64,000 bases of DNA from Chryseobacterium antibioticum (GTDB lineage: Bacteria; Bacteroidota; Bacteroidia; Flavobacteriales; Weeksellaceae): positions 1-64,000 of the forward strand of contig NZ_JABBGI010000022.1 of the NCBI RefSeq assembly GCF_012927325.1, given 5' to 3'. A model generated the notes under the pieces. It did no database searches, had not been told where the DNA came from, and saw nothing but the letters and a program-made list of their open reading frames with translations. Every line of letters begins with the position of its first letter. The stretch's first letter is position 1. The position numbers were made by a program, and so were the translations under genes. Of the stretch, positions 17,462-25,299 are shown one piece after another.

Positions 17462-19645
17462 TTATTTTTTTGTGTATTCGAGAGTCAGGGTAAATGAGTT
17501 AATGACGGAGTAATCATAGTCAGGATCACCCATTAGTTCAATGGTCGCCAGCTTTCTTTCTATGGTGATGTAGGCTTTGTTTCGCCATTGATTACCTGCG
17601 AATGCAGCATCTATTGCCTGCCATTCTGTAAACATCTCGTTGGAAATAATGGTGTCAATATCCGGAAACTCGGTTTTGAACTCAACCAAACCTGTTCTTG
17701 GAATCTGACTGAAAACCACGGTTTTTTTGTAAATAGGTTTGCCATTGATCCAGGTTCCACCAGTTAATTCTTCTTTGGTTGTGTAGGAATGCTGTTTGTC
17801 TGCATACTGTTTTTGGATGTAATCATTCTTTTGGGCGTAATCTCCAAAATAAGTTTTAGAACTTAAACCTCTTGGATTTGTTGCTTGATGTTCAACTAAA
17901 ACAGGCTCGTCATCACTATTACTGATAAGAATTCCTTTTCCTTTTGCCGGATCAGAAAAATTCATTAAAGATGCTCCTGTACTGCTTAAAGTCATTTTTG
18001 CACCATAAGCCGCTGCCAAAACGCCATCTTCTTTGCTGACATCTACTTTTGACATCTGAGCATAGTTAAAATCGCTTGAAGTAATTAAGACTCCATTTGG
18101 GAAAAAGCCTACCTGGTTTTGGACCCCATCTATAACATTTGTTTTATACAAAAGAGTTTCATATTCTGGTCCGTCGCCACTCTCAAATTGTATATGTCCT
18201 GAAACAGGCTTATTTATCTCTGTTCCTGAAATAGGAAGGTAATTCTGAAAGTCAGAAAGGTTTTTATAACCAATTGTATTATTAGCATTCATTACTGCTA
18301 CCTTTGAATAAGTGCTGTCAGCCAAAGGCGTTCTTTTTGCAGTAATTGTGGCGTCAAAACTCAAAGTTCTTGCAGCGAAGTCACCAAATATAAAAGGGGT
18401 TACCAAATCATGTCTTTGAGGATTTGTATAAGAATCAATAACCAGCTTATTAGATGTTGAACCTCCCAATGGAGCATTACAACCAATAACTACATTATTA
18501 TCACCCCAAACCCCCATAGCATGGGTCGTTGATGCAGCATTATAGCCTATGAAAGTATTACTACCCCATGCTCCGGAGCCCGTTGTTTTCCCATGGTTCG
18601 TTCCAGAGAAAGCGCCTAAAAAAGTGTTTTTAGCTCCATTTGTTAAAGCATAACCTGCTCCAATACCAAGGGCGGTATTATTGGTTCCCGCGGTGTTTTT
18701 GTTTCCTGCCTCATCTCCGATATAAGTATTTCCAGTTCCAGTTGTTGTTTCGGTTCCGGCCTGGGTTCCAAAGAAGGCATTGAAATCTCCGGTTGTTAGC
18801 TTGGCTCCACTTGAAATACCGGTTGCTGTATTCCATCTTCCTGTGGTGACTTCGGTTAAAGCGTAAGAACCCAGTGCTACATTATTTGCTCCTGTGGTTA
18901 ATTTTGATAATGTATTGTAACCAATTCCTAAACTGTAAACACCAGTATGTGAGGTATTTATGTTTCCCCAATAGTGTGAGTATGTAGTGTTGTTAAAACC
19001 CAATTCAGCTGCTCTTCCCTGACCGGTATTAAATACAATTGGTTTTGTGGTAGTATTACCTCGGTCAACAATATTCTGTAAAGCATCAGTACCTGCGAAA
19101 GATGGCTTATCTGTTAAATCATTGTAACTTCCGGAAACAGCAACCTTTTTTAAGACTACTTTATCCTGGCCTTCCTGGGTGAATGTCACACTTCCGTCTG
19201 CATTGGTCGTTGGAATAATACTGAATTCTGAAAGATTAACTTGAAAGGCTGACCCATCATTCTGGGTAATCGTAATCGTATTCTGAGAAGCATCATATTC
19301 TGCATTCTCAATGCTGATATCATTAGTTATTAAGCCGCTTAAATCTACTGACTTACTTTGCTGAACGCCATTCTCTCCGGTATAAAATACCGTTAAAATA
19401 TTTCCGTTCAATGCCGGGTTCTGAATAGAGGTCTGTGTTTCTATTTTTTCTTTCCAAAGCCGAGCATTTTGTGCGCTTAGATTGGAAGCATTTACATCTG
19501 CTTTTTGAGAAAAATCATAATCTATATTGTCCAAAGGAAGTTTTTCATCCTTGTGCCAATAAGAGTTTTGCCACTCCCAAAATTCTTCCTGTACTGGGAT
19601 ATCTCCGTTTTCGAAGTATTTTTTTAGTTCTTGTTTTGTTTTCAT
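17462..19645 (-). CDS. Tail-fibre/adhesin-like protein with shared N-terminal module and YadA-like repeats
   Basis: 727 residues. Residues 1-40 are the module shared with the next two proteins (MKTKQEL, FENGD, FWEWQ, SYWHKDEK). About residues 225-400 contain YadA/Hep_Hag-type head repeats of about 14-16 residues, such as NNVALGSYAL, GNTYIGDEAG and NNTALGIGAG, which fold as a trimeric beta-roll in adhesins and phage fibres. A C-terminal beta-rich tip follows (about 620-727). There is no signal peptide and no YadA membrane anchor, so it is more like a particle fibre than an autotransporter. It sits 12 bp after one module-sharing gene and 22 bp before the 1271-residue gene. Confidence 0.82.
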   Translation of the reverse strand: MKTKQELKKYFENGDIPVQEEFWEWQNSYWHKDEKLPLDNIDYDFSQKADVNASNLSAQNARLWKEKIETQTSIQNPALNGNILTVFYTGENGVQQSKSVDLSGLITNDISIENAEYDASQNTITITQNDGSAFQVNLSEFSIIPTTNADGSVTFTQEGQDKVVLKKVAVSGSYNDLTDKPSFAGTDALQNIVDRGNTTTKPIVFNTGQGRAAELGFNNTTYSHYWGNINTSHTGVYSLGIGYNTLSKLTTGANNVALGSYALTEVTTGRWNTATGISSGAKLTTGDFNAFFGTQAGTETTTGTGNTYIGDEAGNKNTAGTNNTALGIGAGYALTNGAKNTFLGAFSGTNHGKTTGSGAWGSNTFIGYNAASTTHAMGVWGDNNVVIGCNAPLGGSTSNKLVIDSYTNPQRHDLVTPFIFGDFAARTLSFDATITAKRTPLADSTYSKVAVMNANNTIGYKNLSDFQNYLPISGTEINKPVSGHIQFESGDGPEYETLLYKTNVIDGVQNQVGFFPNGVLITSSDFNYAQMSKVDVSKEDGVLAAAYGAKMTLSSTGASLMNFSDPAKGKGILISNSDDEPVLVEHQATNPRGLSSKTYFGDYAQKNDYIQKQYADKQHSYTTKEELTGGTWINGKPIYKKTVVFSQIPRTGLVEFKTEFPDIDTIISNEMFTEWQAIDAAFAGNQWRNKAYITIERKLATIELMGDPDYDYSVINSFTLTLEYTKK

Positions 19646-19657
19646 ATTGTGATTTAT

Positions 19658-20299
19658 TTAAGATTTGTTGATAAGAGTTCCTCCAATGACCTTGGTATTA
19701 GGGTCAAATGAATTGGAGTAGTATTGTGTATTACTATCAAGTATTACAGTATTTACAGCAGGATTGTAATTGAAGGCATTGGCTCCGATCTTTGAAACGC
19801 CAGCCACAATGTATATTGAGCTAAGCTTGTTGTAGGCAAAAGCATAATCTTTAATTTCTTTTACATTAGCTGGAATCGTTACTGTTTCCAGTAGATTAGA
19901 TGAAAAAGCTCGGTCATTGATGATAGTAACACTTTCTGGAATATTCAGAGATTGTAGTTGATTATTGCTGAACGCTTCTTCCCCGATGGTTAGAACACTG
20001 TCAGCAAGGAATAAATTTGATATTCCGCTTCCTGACGCAAATCGTGCAGGAATGTGCAGGGTACCTTGCTTTATAAATATATTCATAACCCGGAGAGGCG
20101 CTAATGTGGCATTTCCGTTTTCATCCATTTCCGCATGAAAATCATTCCATCGGGGAAAGCCATTTTCCAAACCTGCAATTTTAGTCATATCAATCTTCTC
20201 ATCTTTGTGCCAGTAAGAGTCTTGCCATTCCCAAAAATGTTCCTGTGTAGGCTGGTCTCCGTTCTCGAATTTGAGCCTTAGTTCTTGTTTTGTTTTCAT
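19658..20299 (-). CDS. BspA-type leucine-rich repeat protein with shared N-terminal module
   Basis: 213 residues. The first about 40 residues are the shared module (MKTKQELRLKFENGD, then FWEWQDSYWHKDEK). A linker (FPRWNDFHAEMDENGN) leads to about five LRR_5/BspA-type repeats of about 23 residues, seen as 'LFLADSVLTIGEEAFSNNQL', 'ESVTIINDRAFSSNLL' and 'ANVKEIKDYAFAYNKL'. These repeats form a solenoid used in binding. No signal peptide. It is the second gene of the operon, 12 bp downstream of the first and 12 bp upstream of the head-repeat gene. Confidence 0.82.
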   Translation of the reverse strand: MKTKQELRLKFENGDQPTQEHFWEWQDSYWHKDEKIDMTKIAGLENGFPRWNDFHAEMDENGNATLAPLRVMNIFIKQGTLHIPARFASGSGISNLFLADSVLTIGEEAFSNNQLQSLNIPESVTIINDRAFSSNLLETVTIPANVKEIKDYAFAYNKLSSIYIVAGVSKIGANAFNYNPAVNTVILDSNTQYYSNSFDPNTKVIGGTLINKS

Positions 20300-20311
20300 A
20301 TTGAATTGTTG

Positions 20312-20944
20312 TTATAAATCGAAATAGCGCATTATTGTTGCTGTTTCTGGAATTCCTGCACTACTTAAATCTAACCCGCTAAGTGCAGATACTTTTTTAA
20401 GAGATGGAATATTGAATGCATTTTGTCCTACTGATTTAACTGATTTCGGAATGTATAATTCAGTCAAATTTTTACTTCCAGAGATCTGAAATGCCCCGTC
20501 GGCAATTGTTTCTACACCATTTTCCAATATTAATTCTGATATGTTAGCAACAGCACTGGAGAAGGCTGTTGATTCAATAACTTTGCATGATCCCGGAATT
20601 TTTAATGCCCCAGTCAGATACTGACCGGTAAAGGCATATGCTCTAATCCTTTCCAGAGAGCTAGGAAACTGAATTTTCGAAATACGATTTTTTGCGGCTA
20701 TTGCAAACTTTAGACCTCCAATGATTTTTATGCCTTCAGGGAAAACTGTAACGGAATCAATGCCAATGATTTCCATATTATCTGTTGGGGAGTAAATGAA
20801 CTCTTCGTAAGTAATTAGATCCAGGGCATTGTTGCCTAGCTTTTCACTCTTATGCCAGTAAGAGTCCAGTAGAGCCCAGAAATCTTCCTGTGTAGGTTTG
20901 TCTCCGTTTTCGAATAAGAGCCTTAATTCTTCTTTTGTTTTCAT
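20312..20944 (-). CDS. BspA-type leucine-rich repeat protein with shared N-terminal module, operon head
   Basis: 210 residues from the ATG at 20944, chosen because it gives the same MKTKEEL start as the two sister proteins; an in-frame ATG upstream would add 21 residues. The module is slightly diverged (FENGDKPTQEDFWALLDSYWHKSEK). It is followed by BspA-type repeats such as 'PSSLERIRAYAFTGQYLT' and 'ENGVETIADGAFQISGS'. No signal peptide. It is the first gene behind promoter 3, with a leader of about 250 nt. Confidence 0.82.
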   Translation of the reverse strand: MKTKEELRLLFENGDKPTQEDFWALLDSYWHKSEKLGNNALDLITYEEFIYSPTDNMEIIGIDSVTVFPEGIKIIGGLKFAIAAKNRISKIQFPSSLERIRAYAFTGQYLTGALKIPGSCKVIESTAFSSAVANISELILENGVETIADGAFQISGSKNLTELYIPKSVKSVGQNAFNIPSLKKVSALSGLDLSSAGIPETATIMRYFDL

Positions 20945-21192
20945 AATAAATTGTGTGTGATTTTGTTGATTAATTAATAGGTTATGATTGAAGAGTCTTT
21001 TATTCAAACCTCTTCAGGTTTTAGTCTAATTTTTATAGTGGTTACTGACTGTATTTCCACCTTACGGATACATTTCCATATTTTTTATAGATTTTAGACA
21101 TAGTTCTGGCTGTCCGGCATTTTGTGAATGATGGATTCAAAGGTGTTTTTGAATGATTATAGGATGATGTCTGGTCTCTTGATTTGGTATTT

Positions 21193-21226
21193 CAAAGGTA
21201 GTTCCGGACAGCGTCAGAACTCGTCG
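21193..21226 (-). promoter_or_regulatory. Regulon promoter 3 (adhesin/1271-residue operon)
   Basis: Minus strand: dyad CGACGAGTTCTGACG (21226-21212), the most diverged of the six, then the fixed 10-bp gap and the -7 box TACCTTTG (21200-21193). The leader of about 250 nt shares a stretch (TTCTGGCTGTCC at 21104-21115 on the plus strand and the sequence up to the promoter) with the leader of promoter 4. Confidence 0.7.
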
Positions 21227-21239
21227 TGTTATAATGTAT

Positions 21240-21410
21240 TTAGTATATATTTTCTTCAGGACTACCATCTTCGAAATCTTCCCTGAAAAAATTTTCAATG
21301 TCATTGAGGTAATTCTCATAATCCATCTCTGCATGTTCAATGTCACTCCATTCAATAGTATAGAGATCTTCATCAAAAAGTACATCTGGGTTGTGATCTG
21401 GTGTTTCCAT
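21240..21410 (-). CDS. Small acidic protein of unknown function
   Basis: 56 residues from the ATG at 21410 (METPDHNPD...). A longer in-frame start would add 25 residues that lie in the duplicated leader and are unlikely to be coding. About one third of the residues are Asp or Glu (EWSDIEHAEMDYENY, then NDIENFFREDFEDG), with hardly any Lys or Arg. No signal peptide, no family recognised. It has its own regulon promoter (number 4). Small, very acidic proteins of this sort can mimic DNA or inhibit a partner, but nothing here proves it. Confidence 0.6.
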   Translation of the reverse strand: METPDHNPDVLFDEDLYTIEWSDIEHAEMDYENYLNDIENFFREDFEDGSPEENIY

Positions 21411-21535
21411 GTTTTGTGTTTTAAAGTTGAGGTTATGTTTTAAACATATTTCTGGCTGTCCAGCATTGATAAATGTTGAATTCAAAGGCTTTTTAAAATT
21501 TTAAGGATTGCTTTTTTGTGTCTTTGTTTATACTT

Positions 21536-21569
21536 CAAAAGTAGTGAGGGAAGACGACAAAACTTGACG
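21536..21569 (-). promoter_or_regulatory. Regulon promoter 4 (acidic protein)
   Basis: Minus strand: dyad CGTCAAGTTTTGTCG (21569-21555), 10-bp gap, then the -7 box TACTTTTG (21543-21536). The leader of about 120 nt is similar to that of promoter 3. Confidence 0.75.
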
Positions 21570-21642
21570 TGTTTTAAAAACTTTTGATAAATTTTAAATA
21601 TTATCTTTTAAGCTTATATTGAGTCGTTATAAGGTAAAAGGC

Positions 21643-22680
21643 TTATATTTTATTTCTGATCAGTTTCTGTACAATCTGATTCAGTGTTTCCCTGTTATCA
21701 TCAATATAGCTTAGCCCTGCCTGGATCAGATTTTCAATATTTGATCTTCTGACATTGTCCATCCCTGGAGATGCATTTTTTAATGATGGATTCAGGCGGT
21801 AATAATTTTTCTGATTCCGCTGGCCCAAAGTCTGAAACATTTGACAAAGCTGATAATCTACGGTTTCTGCGTTGGCAGACATCAATATATCAATAATGGG
21901 GTTTACCCAGCCTATTTTTCCTGACTTTTGAAGCTTTTTAAAAGAATAAGGTCTTGCCTCGATACCTGTTCCGATAGAAACGATGATCATATCATTCACA
22001 CCCGGATGATTGGCTTTCTGATGATTCTTCAATACTTCGGCAAAAGGAATTTTTCTTGCTTCCGCATAGGCACAAAGAGCAGGATTATTGGCAAACATAC
22101 CGCCGTCAATCAGGCTGAAGATCTGTCCGTACATTGACTTGATCTGTACGGGACTGAAATAAGTAGGCGCCGCTGATGTGGCTCTGCAAATGTCTTTTAC
22201 ATAAAAATTATCAGTACTCAGATTGGCCTCCCAGGAATTAAAAAGCTTAGCTCTTCTGTTTTCAATATCATAACTGGTAATTAAACAGGGTTTTATAAAT
22301 TCTTTAAGTTCTAAGTGTCCAAAAAAGTCATTCAAATTTTTTTCAAGTGATTCCTGAGAAATTTTTTCATTAAGCAGGCCAAACGGATTGACCAGTTTTT
22401 CCCAGAAAGAAACCTGGAATATGTCGCCGCCCTTTTCAGCATATAATTCCAATCCTTTCTGGATAGAATATTTAGCTTTTCGGTGTTCATCGGGACATAG
22501 AATAATAGAAGCGATCAGTCCTCCTGTGCTGCTTCCGGCTACCAGATCAAAATAATCACCGAGTTTGGCCCCCGGATTATCATGATACTGAAGCTGTTCT
22601 TCTATGTAGCGGAGAATAATACAGGTAATAATACCTCTTATTCCGCCCCCGTCCAAAGAAAGAATGGTTGTCTTTTTCAT
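21643..22680 (-). CDS. Patatin-like phospholipase
   Basis: 345 residues, cytoplasmic (no signal). All patatin catalytic elements are intact: the oxyanion loop DGGGIRG (10-16), the nucleophile elbow GSSTG with Ser51, and the dyad aspartate in DGGMFANNP (Asp192). It would hydrolyse acyl chains from membrane phospholipids. Related enzymes act as membrane-degrading effectors in bacterial defence (for example CapV of CBASS), but no cyclase gene is present here. It has its own regulon promoter (number 5), a long structured leader, and no cotranscribed neighbour. Confidence 0.92.
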   Translation of the reverse strand: MKKTTILSLDGGGIRGIITCIILRYIEEQLQYHDNPGAKLGDYFDLVAGSSTGGLIASIILCPDEHRKAKYSIQKGLELYAEKGGDIFQVSFWEKLVNPFGLLNEKISQESLEKNLNDFFGHLELKEFIKPCLITSYDIENRRAKLFNSWEANLSTDNFYVKDICRATSAAPTYFSPVQIKSMYGQIFSLIDGGMFANNPALCAYAEARKIPFAEVLKNHQKANHPGVNDMIIVSIGTGIEARPYSFKKLQKSGKIGWVNPIIDILMSANAETVDYQLCQMFQTLGQRNQKNYYRLNPSLKNASPGMDNVRRSNIENLIQAGLSYIDDNRETLNQIVQKLIRNKI

Positions 22681-22690
22681 GTGATGTTTT

Positions 22691-22784
22691 GTTGGTTTTT
22701 AAAAGATAAAAATAGGTCCTGAGACAACTAAAACCAACGTTCTGCTCTTGAAAGCGGATGCTGGTTTTAGTATTGAGATCTCAG
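22691..22784 (-). promoter_or_regulatory. Structured leader of the patatin mRNA with two alternative pairings
   Basis: Plus-strand arms ACTAAAACCA (22727-22736) and TGGTTTTAGT (22762-22771) are perfectly complementary, with a further outer pair CTGAGA (22719-22724) and TCTCAG (22779-22784). The block AAAACCAAC (22730-22738), inside the first arm, is also perfectly complementary to GTTGGTTTT at 22691-22699, right before the start codon. The two pairings exclude each other, as in attenuators that open or close a start site. Confidence 0.5.
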
Positions 22785-22807
22785 TTAACTAACATTTTCT
22801 TACAAAA

Positions 22808-22841
22808 CAAAGGTAGGACTGGGAAGCGACAGAACTTGTCG
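22808..22841 (-). promoter_or_regulatory. Regulon promoter 5 (patatin)
   Basis: Minus strand: dyad CGACAAGTTCTGTCG (22841-22827) with perfect arms, 10-bp gap, then TACCTTTG (22815-22808). It lies 128 bp upstream of the patatin start codon and just past the end of the M15 peptidase gene. Confidence 0.8.
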
Positions 22842-22870
22842 TATTATAATTATTTTCAAATGAAAGGGAA

Positions 22871-23371
22871 TTAAAACAGAATATAATTATCCTTATCCCT
22901 TGGCATCTTGGACAGCGTTCGCCAACTCGTTTTCACCAGACCTTTTTTAGTCTGCATATTCTTTTTTTCAAAGTGGGGGAGATCCTTGAAAGTCTTCCAG
23001 TTTCCGCCCCAGTCCCAGCCGTGTCTTGCGAAAATTTTCACACATTCATACCAATCAGCTATCTTATCGTTATCCCAGTCTTTTACTGTATCCCAGCTTG
23101 CGATCTTTCCATCGATCATCAGGCAGATGTCCACAGCAAGGCCGTAATTGTGAATACTCTGTCCAGCCTTGGCATTCGTTACCTTTTTTCCTGAAGTGAT
23201 TCTTCCGATGGCATACAGCTTTTCCTGTTCCTCAAAAGATCTCAATCCCTGGGTAATTCTGACTTTTGCTCTCCCGGTGAGGGCTTCATCACATTCTTTG
23301 ATAATCTGCCTTACTTCATCTCTTACAGAAGGGTGAAGTTTGTCTATTCTTTGTTTCGTTACTTTATCCAT
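22871..23371 (-). CDS. M15 family peptidoglycan peptidase (endolysin-like)
   Basis: 166 residues without a signal peptide. It fits the VanY/phage endolysin branch of family M15 (L-alanyl-D-glutamate or D-Ala-D-Ala peptidases): QGLRSFEEQEKLYAIGR at 41-57, zinc ligands His74 and Asp81 in SIHNYGLAVD, and His133 in DLPHFE. The substrate is the peptide stem of peptidoglycan. With no signal it must leave the cytoplasm by another way, as phage endolysins do. It is the gene closest to regulon promoter 6, with a very short leader. Confidence 0.9.
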   Translation of the reverse strand: MDKVTKQRIDKLHPSVRDEVRQIIKECDEALTGRAKVRITQGLRSFEEQEKLYAIGRITSGKKVTNAKAGQSIHNYGLAVDICLMIDGKIASWDTVKDWDNDKIADWYECVKIFARHGWDWGGNWKTFKDLPHFEKKNMQTKKGLVKTSWRTLSKMPRDKDNYILF

Positions 23372-23388
23372 GATGTATTGTTATAGAA

Positions 23389-23422
23389 CAAAAGTATAGG
23401 TTAATAGCGACGAAACTTGACG
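23389..23422 (-). promoter_or_regulatory. Regulon promoter 6 (M15 peptidase)
   Basis: Minus strand: dyad CGTCAAGTTTCGTCG (23422-23408), 10-bp gap, then the -7 box TACTTTTG (23396-23389). The leader would be only about 12 nt, which places the promoter unambiguously in front of this gene. Confidence 0.75.
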
Positions 23423-23715
23423 TGTTTAATTAAATTTTTAAATAAAAAAGACCTTTTTTGTAAAGGTATTACTGTTCATGCTCTTTATGGAAATGCTTAA
23501 TGAGAGATAAAAAAGGACACGCGATTTAACATAATATATCGATTGGAAAATATTAAATGTATTGATTTATAGGCTTTAATGGTTATTTCAGTTTAAGTTC
23601 ATATAGGATCAGAAAATTGAATGCAACAAAAGACAATTGACTGTATATTTGTAAAAAACTCGCTCATTATGATTGGAAAATTGAATGAGTACTGATCAAA
23701 AAACACAATATTCCA
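23423..23715. promoter_or_regulatory. Intergenic region with the antiporter promoter
   Basis: No gene is seen. A plus-strand -7 box TATATTTG lies at 23644-23651, 65 bp before the antiporter start. This region is the right edge of the island; no integrase, tRNA or direct repeat marks it. Confidence 0.5.
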
Positions 23716-25299
23716 ATGCATACTATTTTACCTTTTTTCCTGGCTATGATAGCCGCCATCGTATTGCTGAATATGTGGGCGACTAAACTGAAAATCGCTT
23801 ACCCGATTCTATTGGTTGTATTCGGCCTGCTCGTAAGTTTTATACCCGGACTTCCGGTTGTAAAGGTAGATCCTGATCTTATTTTCTTTATATTTTTGCC
23901 GCCACTGCTATTTGAAGCCTCCTGGGCGATTTCATTTAAGGAGATGAGGAGATGGTGGCGTATTATTGGGAGTTTCGCCTTTTTGGTTGTATTTTTTACG
24001 GCGTTGTCTGTAGCTGTGGCTGCTAACTATTTTATTCCCGGATTTACGATCGCTTTAGGATTTTTGCTGGGAGGAATTGTCTCACCACCTGATGCTGTAA
24101 GTACCGGAGCTATCATGAAATTTGTAAAAATCCCTAAAACTACTTCTGCAGTTCTCGAAGGAGAAAGTTTGCTCAATGACGCCTCTTCCCTTATTATTTT
24201 CCGCTTCGCACTCATAGCCGTGGGTACCGGACAATTTGTATGGCAGGAAGCCTCTCTTAGCTTTTTATGGATGGTTATTGGCGGAGCTGGAATAGGTCTG
24301 CTGCTCGCATGGATCTTTGTACAGGCCCACAAACGTTTGCCCACAGATGCATCTTCGGATATTGCTTTGACCCTAATAGAGCCCTATATCATGTACTGGG
24401 TCGCAGAACAGTTTCACAGCTCCGGAGTGCTTGCCGTAGTATGCGGAGGCCTGTTTATGTCGACAAGACGCTTAATATTTTTGAATAGTGCGAGCAGAAT
24501 AAAAGGACACAGTGTGTGGGAAAGTTTTGTATTTATCCTGAACGGTATCGTTTTTTTACTGATAGGTCTCGAACTTCCTGAAATTGTAGGCGGTCTTCGT
24601 TCCGAAGGAATTCCTTTGGGCACAGCTGTTCAATATGGAATACTGGTAACCGTTATCCTTATTTTAGCCAGGATCATAAGTTCATATGCCGCTATGCTGG
24701 CTACTTATGTCTTTCGGCCAAGCGTTGCTCCCAGGGCGTCTTCCAGAAAAAGGCAGATGCTTATACCTCTTTTTTTGGGATGGACAGGCATGAGAGGCGT
24801 AGTATCTCTTGCCGCAGCATTGGCTATTCCGATAACCCTTGAAAACGGTGAGCCTTTCCCTAACAGAAATCTGATCCTGTTTATTACTTTTGTTGTCATT
24901 CTCCTTACATTGCTGGTTCAGGGACTTACGCTGCCCTATATTATCAATAAAGGACGTGCATTCCAGGATTTTATGAATGAAGAAGAAGAGGAGGCAACAA
25001 GGCTGAAAATAAAGCACGAACTGAAGCAGCATGTCTATCATTTCCTTAAGGCAAAACATGAAAACGAACTTCAGGGCCATGTCGGAATAGAAATGATGTT
25101 AAAACATTGGGAGGAAAAAACAAAAGCCAATGATGACGACTGGATGAATGAAAAAAACAAAATTATTTTTGTTGAAATCCTCGAAAGCCAGAGACAATAC
25201 CTTTCAGAGCTCAATAAAGATATTACGATTAATGAAGAAGTCATTCGCCAGCAGTTATACCAGATCGATCTGGAGGAAGAGCGTCTGAAAATGATCTAA
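23716..25299 (+). CDS. Na+/H+ antiporter, CPA1 family
   Basis: 527 residues with about 12 hydrophobic helices (1-420), followed by a charged cytoplasmic tail of about 100 residues rich in Glu and Lys. CPA1 marks are present: the ion-binding region EGESLLNDASSLIIFRFA and the GWTGMRGVVSLAAALAIP block. It exchanges sodium (or potassium) for protons across the inner membrane for pH and salt balance. NhaP-type or YjcE-like subfamily; the exact ion cannot be told. Confidence 0.92.
   Translation: MHTILPFFLAMIAAIVLLNMWATKLKIAYPILLVVFGLLVSFIPGLPVVKVDPDLIFFIFLPPLLFEASWAISFKEMRRWWRIIGSFAFLVVFFTALSVAVAANYFIPGFTIALGFLLGGIVSPPDAVSTGAIMKFVKIPKTTSAVLEGESLLNDASSLIIFRFALIAVGTGQFVWQEASLSFLWMVIGGAGIGLLLAWIFVQAHKRLPTDASSDIALTLIEPYIMYWVAEQFHSSGVLAVVCGGLFMSTRRLIFLNSASRIKGHSVWESFVFILNGIVFLLIGLELPEIVGGLRSEGIPLGTAVQYGILVTVILILARIISSYAAMLATYVFRPSVAPRASSRKRQMLIPLFLGWTGMRGVVSLAAALAIPITLENGEPFPNRNLILFITFVVILLTLLVQGLTLPYIINKGRAFQDFMNEEEEEATRLKIKHELKQHVYHFLKAKHENELQGHVGIEMMLKHWEEKTKANDDDWMNEKNKIIFVEILESQRQYLSELNKDITINEEVIRQQLYQIDLEEERLKMI

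Noticed and set aside
18500..18960. CRISPR-like array inside the head-repeat protein gene
   Set aside because: The regular short repeats are in frame and encode YadA-type head repeats (NNTALG, GNTYIG); they vary at the DNA level and have no spacers.
13624..20944. Contractile injection system, T6SS or tailocin cluster
   Set aside because: Fibre-like proteins, a possible carrier and lysis-type enzymes are present, but no sheath, tube, baseplate spike, AAA+ ATPase or terminase could be recognised on either strand. At best this is a part of such a system or something different.
21643..22680. CBASS defence system with CapV phospholipase
   Set aside because: The patatin has all catalytic residues, but no CD-NTase (cyclase), Cap2 or Cap3 gene is next to it. 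The WYL regulator recalls CapW, yet lies 13 kb away.
7736..23422. Prophage or integrative element
   Set aside because: No integrase, transposase, capsid or replication gene, no tRNA and no direct repeat at the edges was found. The island may be old or may lie within a larger element not in the window.
7736..23422. ECF sigma factor as reader of the shared dyad
   Set aside because: No sigma factor or anti-sigma gene is in the window, and the dyad symmetry plus a normal TAnnTTTG box fits the housekeeping sigma factor with an added dimeric regulator better.
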